This document shows, in pieces, positions 6,907 through 15,007 of a stretch of 34,737 bases of DNA. A program made the position numbers and the translations under genes. The number at the start of each line of letters is the position of its first letter. Within the stretch, counting starts at the first letter, position 1. This DNA comes from CAIYOL01 sp964494805. Its GTDB lineage: Bacteria > Planctomycetota > Phycisphaerae > Sedimentisphaerales > Anaerobacaceae. The notes beneath the pieces are model-generated. The model had not been told where the DNA came from and did not search any database. It was given only the letters and a program-made list of their open reading frames with translations. The DNA lies in the NCBI GenBank assembly GCA_964494805.1, contig CAZBST010000018.1, positions 1-34,737 of the forward strand, written 5' to 3'.

Positions 6907-9900
6907 TTAATTTCCGACTAAACTTATATTATCAATTTCTCCTTGCCCTCTAAACCTGAAACTGTTTATTGGAGCATTAGGGTCAGAAGAACCTGGTTGT
7001 TCGCTTATAGCAACCATCAATGCTTCACCGATGGTATCCCCAGCGCCTAACCTCCACCACATGTCTTTAGCCCATTTCTGGCAATTAGTTTCAGGCCATA
7101 TTCTAAACTCACCATAGTCATACCATCCTTCATAACCTCGGTTTGCAAAAATATCCGTATGTAGCCCCAGAGCAAGACTCATATCAGAAACAAGTCCTTC
7201 GTCTGGAGGAAGATTACCAAAAAACCCTGGTTGTCCTATTGTTAACCTGTTTTCCTTTACTACTAAGCGGCCTCCATAACAGGCATCAGAGTAAACAAAC
7301 TCGAGGGTGGTAAACCCCATCGTAGCGAAGCTCTTTGCTCTTTCTTCCCAATAACTTCCTAAGAATTCGCACCAAGAAGGTGCGCCGTCCGGATCAGTTA
7401 GTTTCATAGAAACAGCCCACCCATCAGACAGTTGTACAGCCGTCCTCAGAGCATAGCCAACAACATAATCACCATGGGCGAGGATGTACATATATTTGAT
7501 AGGGTTAGTCTTAGCATAAGAGGAGATTAGTTCGTAACAGGCATCACCACCACTTAATTTTATATATTTAATCCCTCTGTTCTCGAAAGCTTTTTGGACT
7601 GCCTGTATTGTTGTTTTACCCTTAAGTCTTAGAAGGAAGTCTGGGGCTATTATTAAAGCTTGGACATCGAACGGAGGTTCTGTCGGGTCTGCCGGTGATG
7701 CAGAGCAAATTTTTATAATAGACTCTCCGCCGCTCTTATCGAAACTAACGTAATCAATCTCATTCTGGTCGGTAATCTCCGCAGGGATAGAGCCGAGGAT
7801 GCTATCTCCGCTATAGGTTTGTGACCACACTAAATTATTGCAGTCTGCATACACATTGACAGTAACATCTCCCACAGAAGGGTTAAACGCCGAGAAACAC
7901 AATGGCTCATTCGGCTCGTAATGACTCGGCAACAGACAATAATTCAGCGGACAGGCAAATTCATTATTTGTTACATTTGAGCAGGTAACAAGACAATTGC
8001 TGTCAATACCTATCGCTTTAAACTGATGCTCGCCGCCGTCAAATTTCGACACATCCACTCCCAGAGGCCATCCACCTCTGAATCCGGATATTTCCCCGGT
8101 ATATTGACCATCGGCAAGCAGGAAAATCCTCTGCGTATCAGATGAGTAGCCATCGGCCCCGACTTCAGCGAAGCCATTATTGGCATCGCCGAAGATATTA
8201 ACTTCAATCGGCGGGTTGATATTGATTGTCTTGAGCCATTCGGCAGCCATAATATAAAGGTCATTATAGTCAACAAAGCCGCTGCGGTCGACGTCATTCT
8301 TTTCTGAGGTTGACTGCTGCCAGTAATTAGCGAAAACCGCAAAATCCACGAGGTTCACAATCTTATCCCCGCTCAAATCTGCCGGCATAAGATTGCCGTC
8401 CCCGCCGGCGTTCGAATAGCTCCAGTCGAAATAATGGAAACCGATATTGGCCCAGTTCGTATCGGGAATCCCGTGGAGATTATTCGTATCCGGAATCCTA
8501 TAGGCACAGCTTGCTTTGCCAAGCAGGTAAGGATATTCATCTATGTAGCCGGCACCTGCCTCAATTAATGAACAGCCCGGCTTAAGAAACAGCGGATAAT
8601 CGTCATAACCATTAACAAACGGGTCCTCATCCAATTCTACAGCGCCATCATCAAACGGCTCCTCCGCAGGCCCGTCCCTGAGAACAATCTCGTCAAAGTA
8701 AACCGTGCCTGTACCGGTACTCACATAAGGGGCGTTTCCATCGCCGAAGCCGATTGCAATACTTTTAACATTGGCTAAATTCACATCGTTGAGCTCTGTG
8801 AAAGGAATATTCCACACGTGCCACCACTCCTCTATTAAGCGATAGGGACTGCCGTTGTATGCTACCTTTACCATATGTGGGCGCGGAGGGTATTCTGTAT
8901 ACAGCCGAATGTCCTCGAAAAACACGACATCTTCGATATCATCATTTTCAGCCTGCGTTCCGTCACCGAAGCCGATGATAATTTTATTGACATCGGCCAA
9001 GTTCACGTCTGTGAAATCTGTCAGCAGAATATTCCACTGGTGCCAATTTGGCTCCCGGATGTCGTTCATATCGGGATAATCTACTTTCTCGCTGACCCCG
9101 CCGCCATCTATCAGTTTAATATACATCTGCTGGTTAGCGTCATTGGTTGCTGTGCCGTAGAACCACAGCGACAATGTTTGAGCGCCCAAGCCAAGCCAGT
9201 TCGGCTCGATATTCAATTCGCCAGTTTCAGTGCCAATAGTCGCATTGGCCTCAGAATAGTATGGCTCGTATTGATTCTCGTATAAATACCTCATTGACTG
9301 AACGCTGCGAACCATGTTTTGGTCAGCAGAGACTGTCGCGCCGGTCCTGGGTGCAGGCTGGGTCCAATAATCCTTCCATACAGCCCTCATATCTGTGGCG
9401 GAGTCATACGAATCGAAGTTGTCAATAACGTAAAAATCCTCCTGGTCGCCATCGGTCAATTTCACATACATCTGCTCACCAATGTCATTGCCTAATTGCC
9501 CATAGAAGTAAAGCGTCAGCGTATTAACATCGTAGCTCGTCCAGTTCTTCCCAATCCCGCTCGGCAATTCGAGCGTATTCGCTTCGGCCTCAGAATAGTA
9601 TGATGAATAGCCTTCTGCAAACTCGAAGTTCTCATACACATACATCATTGATTGACCACTAAGAACTGTTGTTTGGTCAGGAGAAACGGTCGCGCCAGTC
9701 TTGGGAAGCTGGGTCCAACGATCCTTCCATGTATCCCTCAGCCTATCAGGGTAGGAGGCGTCATACGGCGTATTAAAATCCTCAACAATAACGCTGTTAG
9801 GGTCGCGCATATACTCTCCCGAACCCCCTCCGCCTATCCCCTCATAATATATGCTGCCGTTTCCATAAAACCCGTTGCAAACCACGCAGGACCTTATCCA

Positions 9901-11406
9901 CCCGCCTGTCTGGCAAATTGCAGAAACCCAGCTTGTAACTATAAGGTTATTGGCCATAATAACCGTCCCCGCGTCATTAGGGTCTTCAACACCGGAAATA
10001 TATATGCCGAAATCCTGTCCCATGCCGGCATCATACCAGCCGACTATTGTGTTATTTTCAATCAGGATTTCGTTTATATTTGAGGCCGTGTCGTTCACAT
10101 CGGCCAAATTGGCCCCTATTCCAACCTCAATAGCGTTAATCACCTCATTGTTAATAACGTCCGTAAGCATCGGGCCATCCTGGCCAATCCCGGCCGTGCA
10201 GCTCCAGATACTGTTGTCGTGAATAGGAGTTTCGAGTCTTTTGTTCTCGCTCCATATCCCGGTTTCAGCATAATATATTGTGCAATAGCTTATTTCGCAC
10301 AGGGGAGATGCCGTCTCTTCTAATTTAATTGCGTAATTATACCTTGGATCTTCTGTAGAGGTTGGAAAAAAATTAATCATCTCATCAGGAGTCCCGTTTG
10401 CTATAAGGCATCCATTGTTTCTTACAATTATGCCGCCTTCTTCACCATTAGTAATCCTGACCTCAACCCCCGGCTTGATTACCAGCATTACGTTGTTCAC
10501 CTCTACGCAACCCAGCAAAACGACGTTACTGTCCCAAATAGTGTTCTCCGTCAGCGGACCGGCCGGAATGTTTACATAATCTCCACCACCTTCGCCCATC
10601 ATTGTAAACATACCCATACCACCCTCTTCGTCGCCGCCCTCACCGCTTGCCTCGCCTGCCCCTGTCGTATAGGGCGAAGCAGGGGAGCTTGCTTCCGGAA
10701 AATACTCCAGTTTGCTCATCTTTTCTATCGCCTGCCTGGTCAACGTTCGAAACTTCCTTGACCGTGTCCCCCGCTCTGACTCCGCCCCGAAATACGGCGG
10801 TGCCTTTAATGCAGAAGCACTTCGCGGCTCCGCCGTCACCTCCGCCAGCTCAGGTTCAGGATTTAATTCAGGTACAGGTTGTGGCTCGGGTGCCGGTTCG
10901 GACTGAGATTGAGTTTCTGGTTGCAACTCAGGTTCGGGTTCTGGTTGTGGCTCGGGTTCCGGCTCTGGCACTAGTTGTGAGGAAATAATGGTTTCCAAAT
11001 TTACACCACAGGATATAACAGTATCTGTTTCTGAGATGTAGACGAGGAAAAGGTCATAAATCATATCTCCTTCTTTAACAGAAGTGCCATCGATAACCAT
11101 ATCGTTATTTACAATCAGCCTCACGATGCCAAGCATTGACTCGTCTTCAAAAGTAAAAGAATAATTCTCTGGGCTGACAGTGTTGGGATTTGCTTGTAAT
11201 ACACCGCCGACAGCTTCAATATGATAAGAATTTGGATCGACTTCAGTATCACCTGCAACTGCAATTACAAGATTATTCTTTCCCTCTATGTGAGCGTATC
11301 CCTCTGTCGTATCAAGGCCGTTGAGCGTTAATACTAAGTCCGCATTAGCGGCTGAAGTTAGTGTTAATATGATTACGGCTAATAGAAATGTTTTTTTACT
11401 CCGCAT
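6907..11406 (-). CDS. Large secreted multidomain protein: cohesin-like, beta-helix, sugar-binding-like repeats, dockerin-like, clan-CD-peptidase-like tip
   Basis: The 1499 residues begin with a signal peptide (MRSKKTFLLAVIILTLTSAANA). Next come a cohesin-like beta region (23-145) and a Pro/Glu/Gln linker (about 146-190). A right-handed beta-helix-like region follows (about 283-515). There are then two and a half copies of a jelly-roll-type module of planctomycete secreted proteins (DFNTPYD, DNFDSYD; about 540-910). A beta-helix end-like segment (LFLKPGCSLIEAGAGY, 915-985) leads to a dockerin-like pair of Asp-rich loops (about 1002-1050). An Ig-like region and a C-terminal domain (about 1220-1499) follow. 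In that domain His1311 (LAHGDY) and Cys1376 (SDACYGGR) form the His-Gly ... Asp-Ala-Cys pattern of clan CD peptidases (caspase, gingipain, clostripain type). The family is inferred from this motif and flanking strands only; no specific peptidase family is assigned. The start has GGGAG upstream. Confidence 0.85.
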   Translation of the reverse strand: MRSKKTFLLAVIILTLTSAANADLVLTLNGLDTTEGYAHIEGKNNLVIAVAGDTEVDPNSYHIEAVGGVLQANPNTVSPENYSFTFEDESMLGIVRLIVNNDMVIDGTSVKEGDMIYDLFLVYISETDTVISCGVNLETIISSQLVPEPEPEPQPEPEPELQPETQSQSEPAPEPQPVPELNPEPELAEVTAEPRSASALKAPPYFGAESERGTRSRKFRTLTRQAIEKMSKLEYFPEASSPASPYTTGAGEASGEGGDEEGGMGMFTMMGEGGGDYVNIPAGPLTENTIWDSNVVLLGCVEVNNVMLVIKPGVEVRITNGEEGGIIVRNNGCLIANGTPDEMINFFPTSTEDPRYNYAIKLEETASPLCEISYCTIYYAETGIWSENKRLETPIHDNSIWSCTAGIGQDGPMLTDVINNEVINAIEVGIGANLADVNDTASNINEILIENNTIVGWYDAGMGQDFGIYISGVEDPNDAGTVIMANNLIVTSWVSAICQTGGWIRSCVVCNGFYGNGSIYYEGIGGGGSGEYMRDPNSVIVEDFNTPYDASYPDRLRDTWKDRWTQLPKTGATVSPDQTTVLSGQSMMYVYENFEFAEGYSSYYSEAEANTLELPSGIGKNWTSYDVNTLTLYFYGQLGNDIGEQMYVKLTDGDQEDFYVIDNFDSYDSATDMRAVWKDYWTQPAPRTGATVSADQNMVRSVQSMRYLYENQYEPYYSEANATIGTETGELNIEPNWLGLGAQTLSLWFYGTATNDANQQMYIKLIDGGGVSEKVDYPDMNDIREPNWHQWNILLTDFTDVNLADVNKIIIGFGDGTQAENDDIEDVVFFEDIRLYTEYPPRPHMVKVAYNGSPYRLIEEWWHVWNIPFTELNDVNLANVKSIAIGFGDGNAPYVSTGTGTVYFDEIVLRDGPAEEPFDDGAVELDEDPFVNGYDDYPLFLKPGCSLIEAGAGYIDEYPYLLGKASCAYRIPDTNNLHGIPDTNWANIGFHYFDWSYSNAGGDGNLMPADLSGDKIVNLVDFAVFANYWQQSTSEKNDVDRSGFVDYNDLYIMAAEWLKTININPPIEVNIFGDANNGFAEVGADGYSSDTQRIFLLADGQYTGEISGFRGGWPLGVDVSKFDGGEHQFKAIGIDSNCLVTCSNVTNNEFACPLNYCLLPSHYEPNEPLCFSAFNPSVGDVTVNVYADCNNLVWSQTYSGDSILGSIPAEITDQNEIDYVSFDKSGGESIIKICSASPADPTEPPFDVQALIIAPDFLLRLKGKTTIQAVQKAFENRGIKYIKLSGGDACYELISSYAKTNPIKYMYILAHGDYVVGYALRTAVQLSDGWAVSMKLTDPDGAPSWCEFLGSYWEERAKSFATMGFTTLEFVYSDACYGGRLVVKENRLTIGQPGFFGNLPPDEGLVSDMSLALGLHTDIFANRGYEGWYDYGEFRIWPETNCQKWAKDMWWRLGAGDTIGEALMVAISEQPGSSDPNAPINSFRFRGQGEIDNISLVGN
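8089..8798. repeat. Near-identical 710 bp block shared with 2388-3097 (copy B)
   Basis: This is the counterpart of the block described at 2388-3097, inside the intact large gene. The flanking coding sequence on both sides is unlike that of the other copy at the DNA level. Confidence 0.85.
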
Positions 11407-11440
11407 GTTTTTCTCCCTTAAAAATTACCGTATAAACTTG

Positions 11441-11455
11441 TCCGCCTTTGGCGGA
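11441..11455. other. Perfect hairpin in the leader of the large secreted-protein gene
   Basis: TCCGCC-TTT-GGCGGA forms a six-pair stem with a three-base loop between the putative promoter and the ATG at 11406. It could affect mRNA stability or translation. It has no T-run, so it is not an obvious terminator. Confidence 0.4.
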
Positions 11456-11487
11456 ATTGATTGTTTGGCCCTCTACCGGATAGCTTA

Positions 11488-11516
11488 AATAAACCACATA
11501 ATGTGAATAATGTCAA
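11488..11516 (-). promoter_or_regulatory. Putative sigma70-type promoter with palindrome in the spacer, for the large secreted-protein gene
   Basis: On the minus strand TTGACA (11511-11516) is followed by a 17-base spacer and TTTATT (11488-11493). The spacer contains the palindrome CACATAATGTG (11495-11505), a plausible operator. The leader to the ATG at 11406 would be about 75 bases. Confidence 0.5.
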
Positions 11517-11611
11517 CAAAAAAGTGCGGTATTTAGTAAAAAAACCCAATTGCCTCCGGTAAGGAAGATAAACCAACGTTGCTTTTTTCTGAGATTTTCC
11601 GGACTGTGATA

Positions 11612-11640
11612 TTGACCGAAGACCACGAATGATGTAAATT
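11612..11640 (+). promoter_or_regulatory. Putative promoter of rpmI-rplT-pheS
   Basis: TTGACC (11612-11617), a 17-base spacer and TAAATT (11635-11640) lie just upstream of rpmI, whose ATG at 11670 is preceded by AAGGA. No infC gene lies upstream as it does in many bacteria, so a promoter is needed here. Confidence 0.5.
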
Positions 11641-11669
11641 ATCTCATTTATATTTAAGGAACCGATTAA

Positions 11670-11864
11670 ATGCCAAAACAGAAAACCCACAAGGGTTTGA
11701 GCAAAAGAGTCAAAGTCACTGCTACCGGTAAAATCAGCCGAGGTCGCTGCGGTGGCGGTCATCTTATGAGCGGTAAAAACGCAAAGCGGTGCAGGCGAAT
11801 AAAAAGTCCGGCAGTTATTACCGGTAAAGCAGCCGCTGCAATCAGGGTCCAGCTCGGTAAATAA
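11670..11864 (+). CDS. rpmI: Large ribosomal subunit protein bL35
   Basis: The 64-residue product is the usual length for bL35 and carries the family pattern PKQKTHKG near the N-terminus and a basic middle (GRCGGGHLMSGKNAKRCRRI). It is a structural protein of the 50S subunit. The ATG is preceded by AAGGA at a normal distance. It is the first gene of rpmI-rplT-pheS. The usual upstream neighbour infC (translation factor IF-3) is absent here; instead the divergent accessory locus begins immediately upstream. Confidence 0.96.
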   Translation: MPKQKTHKGLSKRVKVTATGKISRGRCGGGHLMSGKNAKRCRRIKSPAVITGKAAAAIRVQLGK

Positions 11865-11890
11865 TCGCAAATTCTTTAAGGGAAGCTGAT

Positions 11891-12253
11891 ATGCCAAGAG
11901 TCAGAAAAGGTTCGGCACGGCGCAAGCCGAAGAAACGAATCCTCAAAGCAGTAAAGGGAGGCCGCGGAGCACCAGGCCACCTGTATCGTTTGGCCAAAGA
12001 AGCAGTCACAAGAGCAGGTGTCTATGCCCGTGTCGGCAGAAAGCTGCGAAAAAGAGATTTCAGAGGTTTGTGGGTTACGCGCCTGAGTGCCGCGTGTCGC
12101 CAGCGAGGAATAAGATACAGCCAGTTCATCAACGGCCTAAAAAAAGCAAATATCACTTTGAACCGCAAGATGCTTAGTGAAATTGCTATTGCTGACCCAG
12201 CTGGTTTTGACGCTATCGTCGAGGCGGCAAAGGCAGCAATTAGCGGCAGTTAA
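11891..12253 (+). CDS. rplT: Large ribosomal subunit protein bL20
   Basis: The 120-residue product is standard in length and composition for bL20, the 23S rRNA-binding assembly protein of the 50S subunit. It has the basic N-terminus PRVRKGSARRKPKKRILKAV, then YRLAKEAVTRA, YARVGRKLRKRDFR and the FINGLKKANI segment. It starts 26 bases after rpmI, with AAGGGAAG as ribosome binding site. In several bacteria bL20 represses its own operon through the rpmI leader; no such structure was established here. Confidence 0.97.
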   Translation: MPRVRKGSARRKPKKRILKAVKGGRGAPGHLYRLAKEAVTRAGVYARVGRKLRKRDFRGLWVTRLSAACRQRGIRYSQFINGLKKANITLNRKMLSEIAIADPAGFDAIVEAAKAAISGS

Positions 12254-12302
12254 ATAAAAGGTATAACCAAGTCACTTGTTACTGTCCGCGAGCTACGAGA
12301 AA

Positions 12303-13295
12303 ATGCTTGAGAAATTGGAAAAAATTGGTAAAGATGCGCTTGCAGCTTTAAAAAATATCACCGATACGGCAGCGTTGGAGCAGTTCCGTATAAAATACCT
12401 CGGTCGAAAAGGCCAAATTACCCAGATGCTCAGCCAAATAGGAAAGTTGCCTTCTGAACAAAGAAGCGAGGCGGGGCGGCTTGCAAACAAAGCAAAAAAG
12501 GAAATCACCGAAGCGTTTGAGCAGCTAAAAAAAAACTTGTTGCAATCACAGCAGGACAAATCCCAAGAGTTGCTTGATGTTACTCTGCCAGGCGTAGCTG
12601 TTAACATCGGCAAACCGCATATTATCACTCAAACGATAAATGAGCTGCTGGAGATATTCGGCCGAATGGGTTTCGCCGTGGCCTACGGGCCTGAAGTTGA
12701 AGACGAGTGGCATAATTTCATCGCATTGAATATTGGGTCTGAACATCCCGCAAGAGACCCTTTCGATGCTTTCTACATAGACGACAACACTCTGTTGCGG
12801 AGCCACACTTCACCGGTTCAAATCCGCGTTATGGAACGAACCGAGCCGCCCATTCGTGTAGTCGCACCTGGGCGGGTTTACCGGCCGGACACAGTCGACG
12901 CAACGCATATGTATATGTTTCATCAAATCGAAGCGCTGGTTGTCGACGAGGATATCAGCATGGTGGATATGAAAACCACCATTGATCAGTTTATTCACGC
13001 CTATTATGGAACCGAAATTAAATGGCGGCTTCGACCGAGCTTTTTTCCCTTTACAGAGCCAAGCGGAGAGGTCGATGTGTTTTGGGTAAATAAACAAGGC
13101 AGGGAAGACTGGATGGAAGTCGGCGGCTGCGGTATGGTTGACCCTAATGTTTTCGATGCAGTCGGCGTAGACAGCGAAAAATATACCGGCTGGGCGTTCG
13201 GCTTTGGCGTGGAGCGCCTCGCAATGCGAAAGTACGGCATCAATGACATCAGACTGCTTTTTGAGAACGACCTGCGATTTCTGAAGCAATTCTAA
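12303..13295 (+). CDS. pheS: Phenylalanine--tRNA ligase alpha subunit
   Basis: The product charges tRNA-Phe with phenylalanine as part of an alpha2-beta2 enzyme in the cytoplasm. The frame is open from a TTG at 12276, but the ATG at 12303 (MLEKLEKIGKDAL) gives the usual N-terminus and about 330 residues. An N-terminal coiled-coil is followed by the class II catalytic core: motif 2 region (LRSHTSPVQIRVM, RVYRPDTVDATHMYMFHQIE) and motif 3 region (GWAFGFGVERLAMRKYGI). pheT is not in the window; the next gene is convergent and the two stop codons overlap (13292-13295), so pheT must lie elsewhere. Confidence 0.96.
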   Translation: MLEKLEKIGKDALAALKNITDTAALEQFRIKYLGRKGQITQMLSQIGKLPSEQRSEAGRLANKAKKEITEAFEQLKKNLLQSQQDKSQELLDVTLPGVAVNIGKPHIITQTINELLEIFGRMGFAVAYGPEVEDEWHNFIALNIGSEHPARDPFDAFYIDDNTLLRSHTSPVQIRVMERTEPPIRVVAPGRVYRPDTVDATHMYMFHQIEALVVDEDISMVDMKTTIDQFIHAYYGTEIKWRLRPSFFPFTEPSGEVDVFWVNKQGREDWMEVGGCGMVDPNVFDAVGVDSEKYTGWAFGFGVERLAMRKYGINDIRLLFENDLRFLKQF

Positions 13296-14107
13296 AACTT
13301 CTCTTTTTTATCTAAACGTTGGCGAGTTTTCTTCAAAACTTTTTTTATCAGGTTTGCCTTGCTGGTTTTGGCTTTTTCGTTCTGTGCCCAGTATTCCCTG
13401 AAGAATCTCATACGGTCTGTATTGCTCATAAGTGCAGGCGGAAACATATTTACCTGCACCAGATTTTTTAGTCGCAGTCGCCCCGGCAGGCGATAAAACT
13501 TTCTCGTTCGCTCATTATCAAGCAAGAAGAACTGCCAGCGGCCTTTCTCCTGTCTTGCTAATACGTTGCCCAGCCGCAAGTCACCGTGGAAGATACCTTT
13601 GGCGTGCATTCTGCCTACGGTTCGTCCAAACGCCCGTATTAGTTCACGTCTGCCTCGGGTTTCCAATTTGCTGTCGGATATAAATTGATGGATTTGTTTT
13701 GCGCCTTTAATCTCAAGAGTCACCAGGAAATTTGTTGTATGATAAAGACCATACCTGAATTTGCCCATAGCGATAATGGCAGGAGCATCAAAGCCGTTTT
13801 CGACCAGCACCTCAGATGCCTTAAAAGCCCGCTCAGCTCGATTTGCGCGCACAAAATCCTTAATAAAATCCCAGACCGACCTGCGAAGATATTGCTTGAA
13901 ATAAACCCCTTTGTCCACGTCACCAAACCTGACGGTCAGCTTATATACACGGGCAAACTTTGAGGACCGGATTGTTGTCAGTTGATAACGTTCTTCCAGT
14001 TCTTTCTCGCTGTTTAATAAGGCCTGTTCAAAAGCATTGTTGCGGAAATCTCTGTGAATGTATAATGTGTAGTTTGCCCCACATATTTTGTCGAAACATC
14101 TGTTCAA
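13292..14107 (-). CDS. LPS core kinase of the WaaP/KdkA type
   Basis: The 271-residue product shows the protein-kinase-like fold signatures of lipopolysaccharide kinases: a catalytic loop MHAKGIFHGDLRLGNVL, where HGDL supplies the catalytic Asp and the Asn follows, and a metal-binding LLDNERTRKF in place of DFG. An N-terminal segment VYFKQYLRR may supply the ATP-binding Lys. Such enzymes phosphorylate Kdo or heptose of the LPS inner core at the cytoplasmic face. The gene starts 4 bases beyond the stop of lpxI, so it belongs to the lpxD-lpxI operon, which supports an LPS substrate. The exact sugar cannot be told. Confidence 0.82.
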   Translation of the reverse strand: MNRCFDKICGANYTLYIHRDFRNNAFEQALLNSEKELEERYQLTTIRSSKFARVYKLTVRFGDVDKGVYFKQYLRRSVWDFIKDFVRANRAERAFKASEVLVENGFDAPAIIAMGKFRYGLYHTTNFLVTLEIKGAKQIHQFISDSKLETRGRRELIRAFGRTVGRMHAKGIFHGDLRLGNVLARQEKGRWQFFLLDNERTRKFYRLPGRLRLKNLVQVNMFPPALMSNTDRMRFFREYWAQNEKAKTSKANLIKKVLKKTRQRLDKKEKF

Positions 14108-14111
14108 GATG

Positions 14112-14948
14112 TCACCGTCCCAGAATAGTTATGCCCAATTGGTCGGCAAGTTTTATTGTCTGGGGTTTGTCAATAATTATTGTTTTGCCCGCTTCCACGA
14201 CGAGGCATTTGCCTCCGTTTTCAGCCAAACTTCTGATAGTATCAGGCCCGACGCACGGCACATCGAATCGCATATCCTGACTTGGTTTCGAGGTCTTGAT
14301 AAGCGTCCAGCCACCCGATTTACAAAACTGGCCGACCCGCTCAATCATTTTTGCTGTGCCTTCTATTGCTTCAACGGCAATCACTTCCTTTTCCTTCACT
14401 GCAATCGCCTGACCTATATCCAGCTCGCCGAGCTTTTTAGCTATCTGCCAGCCGAATTCGATGTCGCTTTCAACAGATTGGCTCGGCTGTGTTTTTGTCA
14501 TTGCTTCCGCTGTTGCCAGATGTTCTTTGCAGTACATTGTTGAATTCTCCAGCATTATTCCGCCGCTGGCCAGTTCCTCTGCCAAGGCATTTAATAGCGT
14601 ATCATTTTGTTTGTCTTTACCGCGTAGTCGCCAATAATATATTCTAAACGCCCTCCAATCGGGCAGATACCTTAGAATTCTCTGAGGTGTAAATAGTCGG
14701 TGTTTAGCGACCCTGCCGACCATAACTGTTCTGGTTACGCTATGTTTTCTTAATTTTCGTATCCAATTGCCCGGTCGGGCAATCGCAGCTTCGTAAAAAA
14801 CATCAACTTCGTCAGCCAGAGCAGGTTCTGCATTATCCGCCAAACCGACGCAAACCACCTTCAGTCCCGCCTCTCTGGCGCCGGCAGCCACAAGAAAGGG
14901 CAGTCTGCCTTCTCCCGCAATCAAGCCAAGTACGTCTTCGCTACTCAT
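14112..14948 (-). CDS. lpxI: UDP-2,3-diacylglucosamine pyrophosphatase LpxI
   Basis: The product hydrolyses UDP-2,3-diacylglucosamine to lipid X and UMP in lipid A synthesis, replacing LpxH. At 278 residues it has the family length. Visible family features are the N-terminal LGLIAGEGRLPFLVAAGAREAG, the VMVGRVAKHRLF segment, and in the catalytic C-terminal half DIGQAIAVKEKEVIAVEAIEGT, KTSKPSQDMRFDVPCVGPDTI and GGKCLVVEAGKTIIIDKP. It lies between lpxD and the LPS kinase gene on the same strand, consistent with an outer membrane containing lipid A. Confidence 0.95.
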   Translation of the reverse strand: MSSEDVLGLIAGEGRLPFLVAAGAREAGLKVVCVGLADNAEPALADEVDVFYEAAIARPGNWIRKLRKHSVTRTVMVGRVAKHRLFTPQRILRYLPDWRAFRIYYWRLRGKDKQNDTLLNALAEELASGGIMLENSTMYCKEHLATAEAMTKTQPSQSVESDIEFGWQIAKKLGELDIGQAIAVKEKEVIAVEAIEGTAKMIERVGQFCKSGGWTLIKTSKPSQDMRFDVPCVGPDTIRSLAENGGKCLVVEAGKTIIIDKPQTIKLADQLGITILGR

Positions 14949-15007
14949 ATTCTGTTTGGTTATCAGGGTAGCAGGTTATTTTTTCTTTTCCTGATTTCCT
15001 TTCTTTA

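Noticed and set aside
8875..10222. Several plus-strand open frames of 70-143 residues inside the large secreted-protein gene
   Set aside because: They are antisense shadows of a continuous 1499-residue frame with clear domains.
11418..11897. A 159-residue minus-strand open frame
   Set aside because: It lies antisense to rpmI and its promoter region; rpmI is certain, and the antisense product has no recognisable features.
12546..13289. Minus-strand open frames opposite pheS
   Set aside because: They are shadows of the pheS coding sequence, without a ribosome binding site or homology.
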